NCBI RefSeq assembly: GCF_000428845.1
Contig: NZ_AUAS01000014.1
Location: forward strand, 62,001 to 126,000
Length of the DNA: 64,000 nucleotides
Origin: Dyadobacter alkalitolerans DSM 23607
Lineage (GTDB): Bacteria; Bacteroidota; Bacteroidia; Cytophagales; Spirosomataceae
Direction of reading: 5' to 3'
Part shown: piece by piece, positions 1 through 8,087 of the stretch
Layout: every line of letters begins with the position of its first letter
How positions within the stretch are numbered: position 1 is the first letter of the stretch
Translations under genes and position numbers: made by a program
The notes under the pieces: model-generated
Databases searched by the model: none
The model's input: the letters and a program-made list of their open reading frames with translations, nothing else
What the model was told of the DNA's origin: nothing

Positions 1-20
1 CCGGGGGCTTAAGCCCCCGG
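1..20. repeat. GC-rich perfect palindrome at the left edge
   Basis: Two 10-base arms form a perfect palindrome; as RNA the 8-bp GC-rich stem would carry a TTAA loop. No T tract follows, so on its own it is not a standard intrinsic terminator. It probably lies 3' of a gene outside the window, or is the first hairpin of the ilvA leader. Confidence 0.6.
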
Positions 21-41
21 CAATTGTTGAAAATAGATATG

Positions 42-68
42 AAGCTTTGCGGCATGCAAGGCTTTTTT
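42..68 (+). terminator. Terminator-like hairpin just upstream of ilvA
   Basis: Arms AAGCTTTGC (42-50) and GCAAGGCTT (56-64) pair over 9 bp with one G-U, a 5-base loop and a run of six T (63-68). It ends 11 bases before the ilvA ATG, which leaves no room for a promoter in between. It either ends an upstream transcript or attenuates ilvA; the sequence to the left is needed to decide. Confidence 0.55.
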
Positions 69-79
69 CATTAACAGTA

Positions 80-1336
80 ATGGATACAGCTCACTCCGCC
101 CCAACATTAGATAATATTTTCCTCGCCGCTGAAAGGCTCCGGGGCATCATTAATCACACGCCTATCTTTTATAATGCGCATCTTTCTGAGCAATATCAGG
201 CCAACATTTATCTCAAAAGGGAAGATTTGCAAACTGTTCGCTCCTACAAAATCCGCGGTGCTTATAACAAAATGGCCAGCATGTCCGCGGAGGCACTTGC
301 GGGCGGGGTCGTGTGTGCGAGCGCAGGCAACCATGCACAAGGCGTAGCATATGCGTGCAGGAAAATGCAGGTGAAAGGAGCGATTTTCATGCCTACAACC
401 ACGCCGGCGCAGAAAGTAAAACAAGTTAGATTGTTTGGTCAGGAATGGATCGAAATCCACTTGGTAGGTGATACTTATGACGATGCTTATTATGCCTCCA
501 AAGAATATCAAACCTTGAATAATGCCGTCTTTGTGCATCCATTTGATGATTTGCAGGTGATTGAAGGGCAAGGAACGGTGGGTTTAGAAATTTTCAAAGA
601 TGCTGATTTCAAAATCGATTATTTGCTGATGGCGATTGGCGGCGGAGGCCTTGCATCCGGCATTTCAACCGTTTTCAAGCAACTTTCACCTAAAACAAAG
701 CTGATAGGCGTGGAGCCGGAAGGCTCGCCGACCATGTATCAGTCGATGCAAGACGGGCACGTTGTTACTTTGGAGCACATTGATAAATTTGTCGATGGCG
801 CGGCAGTGCGCAGGGCCGGTGACATTACATTCGAGATTTGCAGTAAAAGTCTGGACAAGGTAATTCTGGTTCCGGAAGGCAAAGTTTGCTCATCCATTTT
901 GCAGCTTTACAACGAAGAAGCCATTGTTGCCGAACCTGCAGGAGCACTTACTGTTGCCGCATTGGATCTGATAAAAGATGAAATCAAAGGCAAAAACGTT
1001 GTTGCACTCATCAGCGGAGGCAATAATGACATTACCCGGACCGAAGAAATCAAAGAGCGCTCGTTGCTTTACGAAGGCCTGAAACATTACTTCATCATCC
1101 GCTTCCCCCAACGCTCCGGCGCATTCCGGGAATTCCTAAACGTCCTCGGCCCAAACGACGACATAGCCCGTTTCGAATACGTAAAAAAAACCAACCGCGA
1201 ACAAGGCCCCGCATTAGTTGGCATTGAGCTGAAAAATCGGGAAGACTTCGCACCATTAATCGAACGAATGGATGCTAATCGGATTGTTTACGAGTATTTG
1301 AATGATCAGCCGGATTTGTTTCAGTTTATGGTTTAG
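80..1336 (+). CDS. ilvA: Threonine dehydratase (threonine ammonia-lyase), biosynthetic
   Basis: This PLP enzyme deaminates L-threonine to 2-oxobutanoate, the first committed step to isoleucine. The N-terminal catalytic domain shows the PLP-lysine motif KREDLQTVRSYKIRGAYNKM and the phosphate-binding glycine loop AIGGGGLASG. After about residue 325 comes one ACT-like regulatory region (HYFIIRFPQRSGAFREFL), which fits the short single-ACT form of about 420 aa rather than the longer E. coli form. I chose the ATG at 80 (418 aa); the frame extends to a TTG at 47, but that lies inside the upstream hairpin. Its position next to the leu genes supports a biosynthetic rather than catabolic role. An AraC-type gene follows after 2 bases. 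Confidence 0.93.
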   Translation: MDTAHSAPTLDNIFLAAERLRGIINHTPIFYNAHLSEQYQANIYLKREDLQTVRSYKIRGAYNKMASMSAEALAGGVVCASAGNHAQGVAYACRKMQVKGAIFMPTTTPAQKVKQVRLFGQEWIEIHLVGDTYDDAYYASKEYQTLNNAVFVHPFDDLQVIEGQGTVGLEIFKDADFKIDYLLMAIGGGGLASGISTVFKQLSPKTKLIGVEPEGSPTMYQSMQDGHVVTLEHIDKFVDGAAVRRAGDITFEICSKSLDKVILVPEGKVCSSILQLYNEEAIVAEPAGALTVAALDLIKDEIKGKNVVALISGGNNDITRTEEIKERSLLYEGLKHYFIIRFPQRSGAFREFLNVLGPNDDIARFEYVKKTNREQGPALVGIELKNREDFAPLIERMDANRIVYEYLNDQPDLFQFMV

Positions 1337-1338
1337 CT

Positions 1339-2187
1339 ATGCTTCGCGTTCCATCCGATATCAGCTCGCAGGAATTTGAATCTTTGAAGATTCAGGATAT
1401 GACTTTTGTTGCTTATCGCAATGAGGTTTATCCGTCGAAGTATGACGTGTTTTTTGAGGAACATGCAGTGATTGTGGTTTTGGAGGGGGAGAAGAAGTTT
1501 ACGAGTCCGACGCAGGAGGTGCATGTCGAGAAAGGGGACATTCTGTTTGTTCAGCGTGGTTTTTACCTGATGTCAGAGTCGATTAACGAGGCTTATAAGA
1601 GTTTGGTTTTCTTTTTTGATGAGAAGCTTTTGAAGGAGTTTGTTAGCCTGCATCCTGAGCTCTTCAATCCGGCTAAGGCTACACCAGTTCTAGAAAACCC
1701 TATTTTGCTGTTGAAATCAGATGATAATTTCGAGAAGTTTATTCAATCGGTTTTCCCTTATTTCCGATCACGGACTGAATTAAAGAATCATTTTCTACGA
1801 TTAAAGTTTCAGGAGTTACTGCTGCATTTGTTGGAACTGGACAATTCAAAACAACTCCGCGCGATTCTTTACAGCCTGTACAAAGGAGAAAAAGCCGATT
1901 TGTCGTTCCTGATGAACAGTTATTATCTTAAACCACTCACACTAAACGAACTAGCACGTCTTTCAGGACGCAGCCTATCCGCATTCAAAAGAGATTTCCA
2001 AGACGAATTCAACACCTCCCCAGCGCTTTGGCTTAAAAACAAAAGAATCGATTACGCCGATTTTCTATTGAGAAACAGCACTAAAAACGTTTCGGAAATC
2101 AGCACGGAGATCGGCTACGAAAGCGTTTCCCATTTTATAAAGACTTATAAGGAGAAGTTCGGTAGGACGCCGAAGAAGCAGGCGTAA
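1339..2187 (+). CDS. AraC-family transcriptional regulator
   Basis: 282 aa. The C-terminal 90 residues form the two-helix-turn-helix AraC domain (LTLNELARLSGRSLSAFKRD, then VSEISTEIGYESVSHFIKTY and FGRTPKK). The N-terminal half is a beta-rich, cupin-like sensor region without an obvious ligand signature, similar in layout to ExsA-type regulators. The ATG lies 2 bases after the ilvA stop, so it is probably cotranscribed with ilvA. Its target is unknown; neighbours make the branched-chain genes or the adjacent TA pair possible, but that is inference only. Third-position composition falls in AT-rich and GC-rich patches, as in several neighbours. Confidence 0.85.
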   Translation: MLRVPSDISSQEFESLKIQDMTFVAYRNEVYPSKYDVFFEEHAVIVVLEGEKKFTSPTQEVHVEKGDILFVQRGFYLMSESINEAYKSLVFFFDEKLLKEFVSLHPELFNPAKATPVLENPILLLKSDDNFEKFIQSVFPYFRSRTELKNHFLRLKFQELLLHLLELDNSKQLRAILYSLYKGEKADLSFLMNSYYLKPLTLNELARLSGRSLSAFKRDFQDEFNTSPALWLKNKRIDYADFLLRNSTKNVSEISTEIGYESVSHFIKTYKEKFGRTPKKQA

Positions 2188-2238
2188 TTTGGGATTGTGT
2201 TTTGAAAAGCCTAGCTTCATTGTCATAATGTGCTTGCC

Positions 2239-2526
2239 ATGACTACACAGACCGTATTAGATAAATTGAGCAAATCAAAAGGCTATTTTTTCAAGAAATA
2301 TCCTTTAAAATCAATGGCACTTTTCGGCTCCTATGCACGAAATGATGCCAATGCTAGCAGTGATGTGGACATTCTCGTCGAGTTCTCGGCCCCTGTCGGT
2401 TTTGAATTCATTGATCTTGCTATTGAACTGGAAGATGTTCTTCAAACGAAGGTAGACCTTGTAAGCAAAAAAGGATTGAAAGCCCCACTACTGCCTTTTA
2501 TCGAAAAAAGTTTAATCTATGTCTGA
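2239..2526 (+). CDS. mntA: MNT-type nucleotidyltransferase, antitoxin of a HEPN/MNT pair
   Basis: 95 aa from the ATG at 2239; a weaker in-frame start lies at 2230. It carries the minimal nucleotidyltransferase signature GSYARNDANASSDVDILVEF, that is GSxAR followed by DxD. In characterised HEPN/MNT systems MntA transfers AMP to a tyrosine of the HepT toxin and so neutralises it. The stop overlaps the start of the HEPN gene by 8 bases, the usual coupled layout. Small stand-alone MNT proteins have no other well-known role, so the assignment rests on both the motif and the partner. Confidence 0.88.
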   Translation: MTTQTVLDKLSKSKGYFFKKYPLKSMALFGSYARNDANASSDVDILVEFSAPVGFEFIDLAIELEDVLQTKVDLVSKKGLKAPLLPFIEKSLIYV

Positions 2527-2851
2527 GCGGGCGCCTTCTATATTATTTCTGGATTCGGTTGAAACGGTTCTGGAATATACATTGGGCATGAGCTTTGATG
2601 ATTTCTTGGCAGATCGGAAAACGCGGGATGCGGTGATTAGGAACATTCAAGTCTTGGGTGAAGCCGCCAATCGCGTTCCAAAAGACATTCGTGAGCAATA
2701 TCCGGAGATTGAATGGATGCGGATCATTAGATCAAGACATATTCTGGTGCATGATTATGCCGGAATTGATTACGAAATCGTCTGGCGCATCATCGAAATC
2801 CATTTGCCTCCTTTGAAAGATGTGCTGCTTAAAATGACCGTCGGGCGCTAA
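2519..2851 (+). CDS. hepT: HEPN-domain (DUF86, HepT-like) toxin
   Basis: 110 aa, mostly helical. It has the HEPN RNase motif RX4HXY near residues 82-89 (RHILVHDY), where the Tyr is the residue AMPylated by MntA in studied systems. HepT proteins are RNases that stall growth when unmodified. The start lies inside the mntA frame, so translation is probably coupled. The pair sits between the ilvA/AraC unit and leuC with no transposase or repeat flanking it. Activity on RNA is inferred from the family. Confidence 0.88.
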   Translation: MSERAPSILFLDSVETVLEYTLGMSFDDFLADRKTRDAVIRNIQVLGEAANRVPKDIREQYPEIEWMRIIRSRHILVHDYAGIDYEIVWRIIEIHLPPLKDVLLKMTVGR

Positions 2852-3050
2852 GTCGTAACCGCCAATAACAATTTCCGCTCAAACTTATCTGAAAAACCAA
2901 AATCACTATTTTTTGAACCTTTAACGTTATCGTTATTCGGTTGAATTTGTGGTAATTTGTAATCTCAGTTCTCCTTTTGAGAAAAGGGCGGTTTGGATCG
3001 CAATTTCTTAGAAGTCAGTCTTGAAGAGGCGAAATTTTAATAATAAAACA

Positions 3051-4454
3051 ATGAGTAATCAAGCAAGTACCCTTTTCGACAAGGTGTGGGACGCACACGT
3101 TGTACGCAAAATTGAAGATGGTCCGGATGTGTTCTTCATCGACCGTCACTTTATCCACGAAGTAACCAGCCCGGTTGCGTTCCTGGGTCTGGAAAGCAGA
3201 AATATTGGTGTAATGTATCCTGAAAGAACATTCGCAACTGCCGACCACAATACACCGACAATCAATCAACACCTTCCGGTTCAGGATGCGCTTTCTGCAA
3301 ATCAATTGAAAGCACTGGAAACCAACTCATTAAAATACGGAATTTCACACTGGGGCCTTGGCCATGCCAGAAACGGAATTGTGCACGTGGTGGGCCCAGA
3401 AAATGGAATTACACTTCCCGGCATGACGATCGTTTGCGGGGATTCACATACATCTACACACGGCGCTTTTGGCGCAATTGCCTTCGGTATAGGCACTTCT
3501 GAGGTTGAAATGGTGCTTTCGTCGCAATGCATCATGCAGCCGAAACCTAAGAAAATGCGTGTGAATGTTAACGGAACATTAGGAAAAGGAGTGACGCCGA
3601 AAGACGTGACGCTTTATGTTATTTCCAAACTGACAACAGCCGGCGCAACGGGTTATTTCGTTGAATATGCAGGAGACGTTTTCAGAAATATGAGCATGGA
3701 AGGCCGTATGACGGTTTGTAACATGAGCATTGAAATGGGTGCGCGCGGCGGTATGATCGCTCCGGACGAAACGACTTTTGCATACATTAATGGCCGTGAC
3801 CAAGCTCCAAAAGGAGAGAAGTGGGACGAGGCGCTTGCTTACTGGAAAACACTGAAAACAGACGAAGGTGCTGTTTTTGACAAAGAATATACTTTCGACG
3901 CTGCCGACATTGAGCCCATGATCACTTACGGAACGAATCCGGGAATGGGTCAGGGAATTTCCAGGAATATTCCGACTTCGGAACAAGTTGAAGGCGGAAA
4001 ATCTACCTACGATAAGTCGTTAGCTTACATGGGTTTTCATGAAAATGAATCCATGTTGGGCAAGAAAATAGATTATGTTTTCATCGGAAGCTGCACCAAT
4101 GGGCGCATTGAAGATTTCCGGGCATTTGCTTCGATCGTAAAAGGTCGTAAAAAGGCTGATAATGTGACGGCTTGGGTTGTTCCGGGTTCACACATTGTGG
4201 AGGCTCAGATTAAAGAAGAAGGGATTTTGGACATTCTTACCGAAGCTGGATTTGAGCTTCGTCAGCCAGGATGTTCGGCTTGTCTGGCGATGAATGATGA
4301 CAAAATTCCGGCTGGAAAATATGCTGTCAGCACGTCAAACCGCAATTTCGAAGGTCGCCAAGGCCCGGGCGCGAGAACGCTTCTCGCTAGCCCGTTGGTG
4401 GCTGCGGCTGCGGCAGTGACCGGCGTTGTTACAGACCCACGTGATCTTCTTTAA
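3051..4454 (+). CDS. leuC: 3-isopropylmalate dehydratase, large subunit
   Basis: With LeuD it isomerises 2-isopropylmalate to 3-isopropylmalate through a [4Fe-4S] cluster. Aconitase-family signatures are clear: GITLPGMTIVCGDSHTSTHG, the cluster cysteine in FIGSCTNGRI, and the pair in QPGCSACLAMN. The ATG at 3051 gives 467 aa, close to E. coli LeuC (466 aa); the frame opens at 3021 but those 10 codons do not fit the family. It heads the leuC-leuD-synthase-leuB run. The 199-bp upstream gap should hold its promoter, though I see no clean TAnnTTTG box, only a close TAATTTG. Confidence 0.97.
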   Translation: MSNQASTLFDKVWDAHVVRKIEDGPDVFFIDRHFIHEVTSPVAFLGLESRNIGVMYPERTFATADHNTPTINQHLPVQDALSANQLKALETNSLKYGISHWGLGHARNGIVHVVGPENGITLPGMTIVCGDSHTSTHGAFGAIAFGIGTSEVEMVLSSQCIMQPKPKKMRVNVNGTLGKGVTPKDVTLYVISKLTTAGATGYFVEYAGDVFRNMSMEGRMTVCNMSIEMGARGGMIAPDETTFAYINGRDQAPKGEKWDEALAYWKTLKTDEGAVFDKEYTFDAADIEPMITYGTNPGMGQGISRNIPTSEQVEGGKSTYDKSLAYMGFHENESMLGKKIDYVFIGSCTNGRIEDFRAFASIVKGRKKADNVTAWVVPGSHIVEAQIKEEGILDILTEAGFELRQPGCSACLAMNDDKIPAGKYAVSTSNRNFEGRQGPGARTLLASPLVAAAAAVTGVVTDPRDLL

Positions 4455-4472
4455 TTCAAACCAGACATTAAC

Positions 4473-5069
4473 ATGGCTTACGATAAATTCACAGTTTTAA
4501 AAAGTACGGCAGTTCCTTTGCCGATAGAAAATGTTGACACTGACCAGATTATCCCTGCGCGTTTTCTGAAAGCGACCAAGCGCGAAGGATTTGGCGACAA
4601 TCTTTTCCGCGACTGGCGTTACAATGGCGATGATACGCCGAAGACGGATTTCGTCTTGAACAATCCAATTTACAAAGGAAAAATCCTGGTAGGCGGGCAC
4701 AATTTCGGAAGCGGATCGAGCCGGGAGCATGCTGCCTGGGCGATTTATGATTATGGTTTCCGTTGCGTCGTTTCCAGCTTTTTTGCAGATATTTTTAAAG
4801 GTAACTCATTGAATATCGGTATTTTGCCTGTTCAGGTGAGTGCAGAATTCCTGGATAAAATTTTCCAAGCTATTGAGGCTGATCCGAATGCAGAATTCGA
4901 GGTGAACCTTGATGCGCAGACGATCACGATCGTGGGCTCCGGCGAATCTGAATCTTTCGACATCAATGGTTATAAAAAACATAACATGATGAATGGCTTC
5001 GACGATATCGACTATCTGCAAGCCATGAAAGGGGAAATTAAGGAGTTTGAAGCACAGAGAATTTATTAA
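4473..5069 (+). CDS. leuD: 3-isopropylmalate dehydratase, small subunit
   Basis: 198 aa, the swivelling domain that completes the LeuCD active site. The diagnostic stretches are IENVDTDQIIPARFLK at the N-terminus and GGHNFGSGSSREHAAWA in the middle. It starts 18 bases after leuC and ends 23 bases before the next synthase gene, so it is in the same operon. LeuCD also acts on citramalate in organisms with that route, which matters here because the next gene may make citramalate. Confidence 0.97.
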   Translation: MAYDKFTVLKSTAVPLPIENVDTDQIIPARFLKATKREGFGDNLFRDWRYNGDDTPKTDFVLNNPIYKGKILVGGHNFGSGSSREHAAWAIYDYGFRCVVSSFFADIFKGNSLNIGILPVQVSAEFLDKIFQAIEADPNAEFEVNLDAQTITIVGSGESESFDINGYKKHNMMNGFDDIDYLQAMKGEIKEFEAQRIY

Positions 5070-5092
5070 TAGCCGACGGCCGCACGCCTCCT

Positions 5093-6664
5093 ATGAACAG
5101 CCGCTATATTGAAATAATGGACACGACACTCCGCGACGGTGAGCAAACCAGCGGCGTGTCGTTTTCCGCATCAGAAAAGTTGACGATTGCCCAGATCCTG
5201 TTGCAGGAAGTGAAGGTGGATCGCATTGAAATCGCTTCTGCCCGGGTTTCGGAAGGGGAATTTCAGGCGGTTCAGAAAATCACGGAATGGGCGAAAGTTT
5301 ATGGTTTTCTGGATAAAATTGAAGTCCTGACGTTTGTAGACGGTGACGCTTCCATTAATTGGATGCTGCAATCGGGTGCGCGGGTGATGAATCTTTTGAC
5401 CAAAGGTTCGCTGAATCATTTAAAACATCAGCTCAAAAAATCACCTCAGGAGCATTTTGAAGACATTCGAAAGGTAATTGAGCTGGCTGAAAACAGCGGT
5501 ATAGATTGTAATGTCTATCTCGAAGATTGGAGCAATGGCATGCGGAATTCGCCCGAATATGTGTTCCAATCGCTTGATTTCCTAGTTACCCAGCCGGTAA
5601 AACGGATTTTGCTACCTGATACGCTGGGCATTTTAACGCCTTCGGAATCCTATACTTTTGTAAAGTCCATCGTTGACCGTTATCCAAACAGCCATTTCGA
5701 ATTCCACGCGCATAACGACTATGACCTGAGCATTGCGAATGTCATGGAAGCATTGCGAGCTGGGGCGCACGGGCTGCATTTGACGGTGAATGGCATGGGT
5801 GAAAGAACGGGCAACGCCCCGCTGGCGAGCACGATTGCCGTGATCAATGACCTCATGCCGGAGTTCAAAACGTCTGTCAATGAGCGCTCATTATACACGG
5901 TTAGCAAGCTGGTTGAAACATTTTCTGGTGTCCGGATCCCATCTAATAAGCCAATTGTCGGTGAAAGCGTTTTTACCCAGACTGCTGGCATCCACGCCGA
6001 TGGTGACAAAAAGAACAATCTGTATTTCAGTAAGTTAATGCCTGAGCGTTTTGGTCGTCAGCGGCTTTATGCTTTGGGCAAAACTTCCGGAAAAGCGAAC
6101 ATTGAGAACAATCTGAGAGATCTGGGAATTTCACTTTCAGACTCAGATCTTAAAAAAGTAACGCAGCGAATCATCGAACTGGGCGACCGCAAAGAAGCGG
6201 TGACGCCAGAGGATTTGCCCTATATCATTTCTGATATTCTGGCCAGTAATGCTATTGAGGAGAAGGTTGTCATTGTCAATTACGTGCTCACGCATTCTAA
6301 AAATTTAAAGCCTTCTGCCACATTGCAAATCAGGTTTGAAGAAGAAATTTTCGAAGAAAATGCCCAAGGCGACGGTCAGTATGACGCCTTTATGAATGCG
6401 TTGAAGAAAATATATTGCCGTAAAGGAATCAGTTTGCCCATGCTGACGGATTATGCAGTGCGCATCCCACCCGGTGGAAAAACAGATGCCCTTTGCGAAA
6501 CGATCATTACTTGGGAAATCAACGGCAAAGAGGTAAAAACCAGAGGATTAGACTCCGACCAAACCGTCTCAGCCATCATGGCCACGCAAAAAATGCTAAA
6601 CCTAATAGGCATTCCCGCTGGCCCGGAACTAATCGGCGAGATTCCGCTGGTTAGCGTAATTTGA
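5093..6664 (+). CDS. Alpha-isopropylmalate synthase-family enzyme with regulatory domain (probable citramalate synthase)
   Basis: 523 aa. The N-terminal HMGL-like TIM barrel has MDTTLRDGEQTSGVSFSA and the metal-binding HAHNDYDLSIAN; the C-terminal 130 residues match the LeuA dimerisation/regulatory domain. Such enzymes condense acetyl-CoA with a 2-oxo acid. A second, shorter paralog at 8088 looks like the ordinary LeuA, so this copy probably uses pyruvate to make (R)-citramalate, feeding LeuCDB to 2-oxobutanoate. That is an inference: the substrate pocket cannot be read with certainty. It could instead be a feedback-sensitive second LeuA. It lies between leuD and leuB in one operon. Confidence 0.82.
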   Translation: MNSRYIEIMDTTLRDGEQTSGVSFSASEKLTIAQILLQEVKVDRIEIASARVSEGEFQAVQKITEWAKVYGFLDKIEVLTFVDGDASINWMLQSGARVMNLLTKGSLNHLKHQLKKSPQEHFEDIRKVIELAENSGIDCNVYLEDWSNGMRNSPEYVFQSLDFLVTQPVKRILLPDTLGILTPSESYTFVKSIVDRYPNSHFEFHAHNDYDLSIANVMEALRAGAHGLHLTVNGMGERTGNAPLASTIAVINDLMPEFKTSVNERSLYTVSKLVETFSGVRIPSNKPIVGESVFTQTAGIHADGDKKNNLYFSKLMPERFGRQRLYALGKTSGKANIENNLRDLGISLSDSDLKKVTQRIIELGDRKEAVTPEDLPYIISDILASNAIEEKVVIVNYVLTHSKNLKPSATLQIRFEEEIFEENAQGDGQYDAFMNALKKIYCRKGISLPMLTDYAVRIPPGGKTDALCETIITWEINGKEVKTRGLDSDQTVSAIMATQKMLNLIGIPAGPELIGEIPLVSVI

Positions 6665-6753
6665 AGTTTTGTTATAGATCAAATATAAGATTTGCCGCCG
6701 CTTTTGGCGAAAATGAAAATGTTTAAATAATTGATTATCAATTCAAACAATTA

Positions 6754-7824
6754 ATGAAGAAAAATATTCTAATCGTTCCGGGGGATGGAATCGGACAAGA
6801 AGTTACAGAAGTTGGAAAAAGTGTTTTGGTGAAAATTGCTGAGAAGTTCGGACATGAATTCAGCTACGACGAGGCATTGATGGGCCACGTTGCGATTGAA
6901 GCAACCGGAAATCCGCTTCCTGACGAAACCCTCGAAAAAATGCGCAACTCGGACGCGATCCTTTTCGGCGCCGTGGGCCATCCTAAATATGACAACGATC
7001 CGACCGCCAAAGTTCGTCCGGAGCAGGGCTTGCTGAAAATGCGTAAGGAGCTTGGTTTGTATGCCAATTTGCGCCCTATCAAGTTGTTTGATGAGCTTTT
7101 GAGTGCGTCTTCGATTAAGCCTGAAATCCTGAAAGGTTCGGATATTCTTTTCTTCCGTGAGCTTACGGGTGACATTTATTTCGGTGAAAAAGGCCGTAAA
7201 AACGATAATAACACTGCCTACGACATTGCGGAATACAGCAGATACGAAGTAGAGCGCATTGGCCGCAAGGCATTTGAAGCGGCGCGCACGCGTGGCAAAA
7301 GATTAATGTCAGTTGATAAAGCTAACGTTTTGGAAACAAGCCGTTTGTGGAGAGAAGTGATCCAGGCGATTGCTCCTGAATATCCGGATGTTACGGTTGA
7401 ACACCAGTTTGTGGATTCAGCGGCAATGTTGCTGATCAAAGATCCAAGACGCTTTGACGTTGTGGTAACGGCCAATTTGTTCGGAGACATTCTGACGGAT
7501 GAAGCGAGCCAGATTGCAGGTTCAATGGGCATGCTCGCATCGGCTTCGGTAGGAGATAGCACGGGCGTTTACGAGCCTATCCACGGTTCTGCGCACGACA
7601 TCACGGGAAAAGGCATTGCTAATCCGCTGGCCTCTGTTCTTTCTGCTGCATTGTTGCTGGACATTTCATTTGGCTTGAAAGAAGAATCGGATGCGATTAT
7701 CGCAGCGGTTGATAAGCTTTTGAAAGATGGTTTCCGTACAAAAGATATTTCTGATGCTTCAACGCCTGCGCATTTGCTTTTGAACACGCAATCAGCTGGT
7801 GCTGAGCTTTTGAAAAGAATCTGA
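6754..7824 (+). CDS. leuB: 3-isopropylmalate dehydrogenase
   Basis: 356 aa. It oxidises and decarboxylates 3-isopropylmalate to 2-oxoisocaproate with NAD. The N-terminus IVPGDGIGQEV, the substrate-binding arginines in LGLYANLRPIK and FFRELTGDIYFGE, and the metal-binding segment TANLFGDILTDEASQIAGS are typical of the family; EPIHGSAHDITGKGIANP is the cofactor loop. It closes the leuC operon after an 89-bp AT-rich gap that could hold an internal promoter, though none is convincing. Confidence 0.97.
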   Translation: MKKNILIVPGDGIGQEVTEVGKSVLVKIAEKFGHEFSYDEALMGHVAIEATGNPLPDETLEKMRNSDAILFGAVGHPKYDNDPTAKVRPEQGLLKMRKELGLYANLRPIKLFDELLSASSIKPEILKGSDILFFRELTGDIYFGEKGRKNDNNTAYDIAEYSRYEVERIGRKAFEAARTRGKRLMSVDKANVLETSRLWREVIQAIAPEYPDVTVEHQFVDSAAMLLIKDPRRFDVVVTANLFGDILTDEASQIAGSMGMLASASVGDSTGVYEPIHGSAHDITGKGIANPLASVLSAALLLDISFGLKEESDAIIAAVDKLLKDGFRTKDISDASTPAHLLLNTQSAGAELLKRI

Positions 7825-7850
7825 TATAAAAGAAGTTTTGCCAAATAATA

Positions 7851-7881
7851 TTTGTTTGAAGGAAAACTTATGTTTTATTTG
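7851..7881 (+). promoter_or_regulatory. Bacteroidota-type promoter for the leuA leader
   Basis: TTTG at 7851-7854, 19 bases of spacer, then TTTATTTG at 7874-7881, which matches TAnnTTTG at all but one fixed position. This is the textbook TTTG-N19-TAnnTTTG arrangement. The predicted start of transcription is around 7887-7890, just before the first leader ORF. Confidence 0.6.
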
Positions 7882-7890
7882 CAGAACAAA

Positions 7891-7926
7891 ATGTTGTTAG
7901 CGAATTTTCGCAACCTGATATCATGA
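7891..7926 (+). CDS. Possible upstream mini-ORF coupled to the Leu leader peptide
   Basis: An ATG at 7891 opens an 11-codon frame, MLLANFRNLIS, whose TGA overlaps the ATG of the next mini-ORF as ATGA. It would begin almost at the predicted transcript start. It contains three Leu and one Ile. It may be translated and pass ribosomes to the second leader, or may be chance; the hairpin GCGAATTTTCGC (7900-7911) lies inside it. Confidence 0.35.
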   Translation: MLLANFRNLIS

Positions 7927-7973
7927 ACGCACTCGCATTGAACCTTAATCTCCTGAATTTGCTGATACCGTAA
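7923..7973 (+). CDS. Leucine leader peptide of the leuA attenuator
   Basis: A 16-codon ORF encodes MNALALNLNLLNLLIP, with seven Leu codons (CTC, TTG, CTT, CTC, CTG, TTG, CTG) and one Ile. It lies between a promoter and a terminator upstream of leuA, the hallmark of ribosome-mediated attenuation. There is no Shine-Dalgarno sequence, as is usual in this phylum. Stalling at the Leu codons when charged tRNA-Leu is scarce would keep segment 1 of the attenuator covered. Confidence 0.8.
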   Translation: MNALALNLNLLNLLIP

Positions 7974-7977
7974 ATAC

Positions 7978-8037
7978 GGGAAAGGTTATGTTTTGATTCG
8001 TTTGAAACCCTTTCTCTAATCCGGAAAGGGTTTTATA
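7978..8037 (+). terminator. leuA attenuator: antiterminator and intrinsic terminator
   Basis: The terminator arms AAACCCTTTC (8005-8014) and GAAAGGGTTT (8024-8033) pair over 10 bp with a 9-base loop; the T run extends to 8034 and is then broken (TATATT). Upstream GAAAGGTT (7980-7987) can pair instead with the 5' arm (AA plus CCTTTC, one bulged C), preventing the terminator. AACCTT inside the leader CDS (7941-7946) can pair with AAGGTT (7982-7987). This is a complete 1:2, 2:3, 3:4 arrangement. Free energies were not computed. Confidence 0.75.
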
Positions 8038-8087
8038 TTGTTTGAAATTTATTAAATTCGTATCCATTAAAATTTTAATACCCACCA

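Noticed and set aside
47..79. Upstream extension of ilvA (TTG at 47)
   Set aside because: It lies in a terminator-like hairpin and the added residues do not resemble the family; ATG at 80 fits better.
2230..2851. Mobile island carrying the toxin-antitoxin pair
   Set aside because: No direct repeats, integrase or composition change was seen at its edges.
2852..3050. Attenuator upstream of leuC
   Set aside because: Only a short CCTTTT/AAAAGG hairpin and no Leu-rich mini-ORF were found, unlike the leuA leader.
6665..6753. Promoter or second leader upstream of leuB
   Set aside because: TTTG and ATTTG are present, but no box fits TAnnTTTG and no short Leu-rich frame exists.
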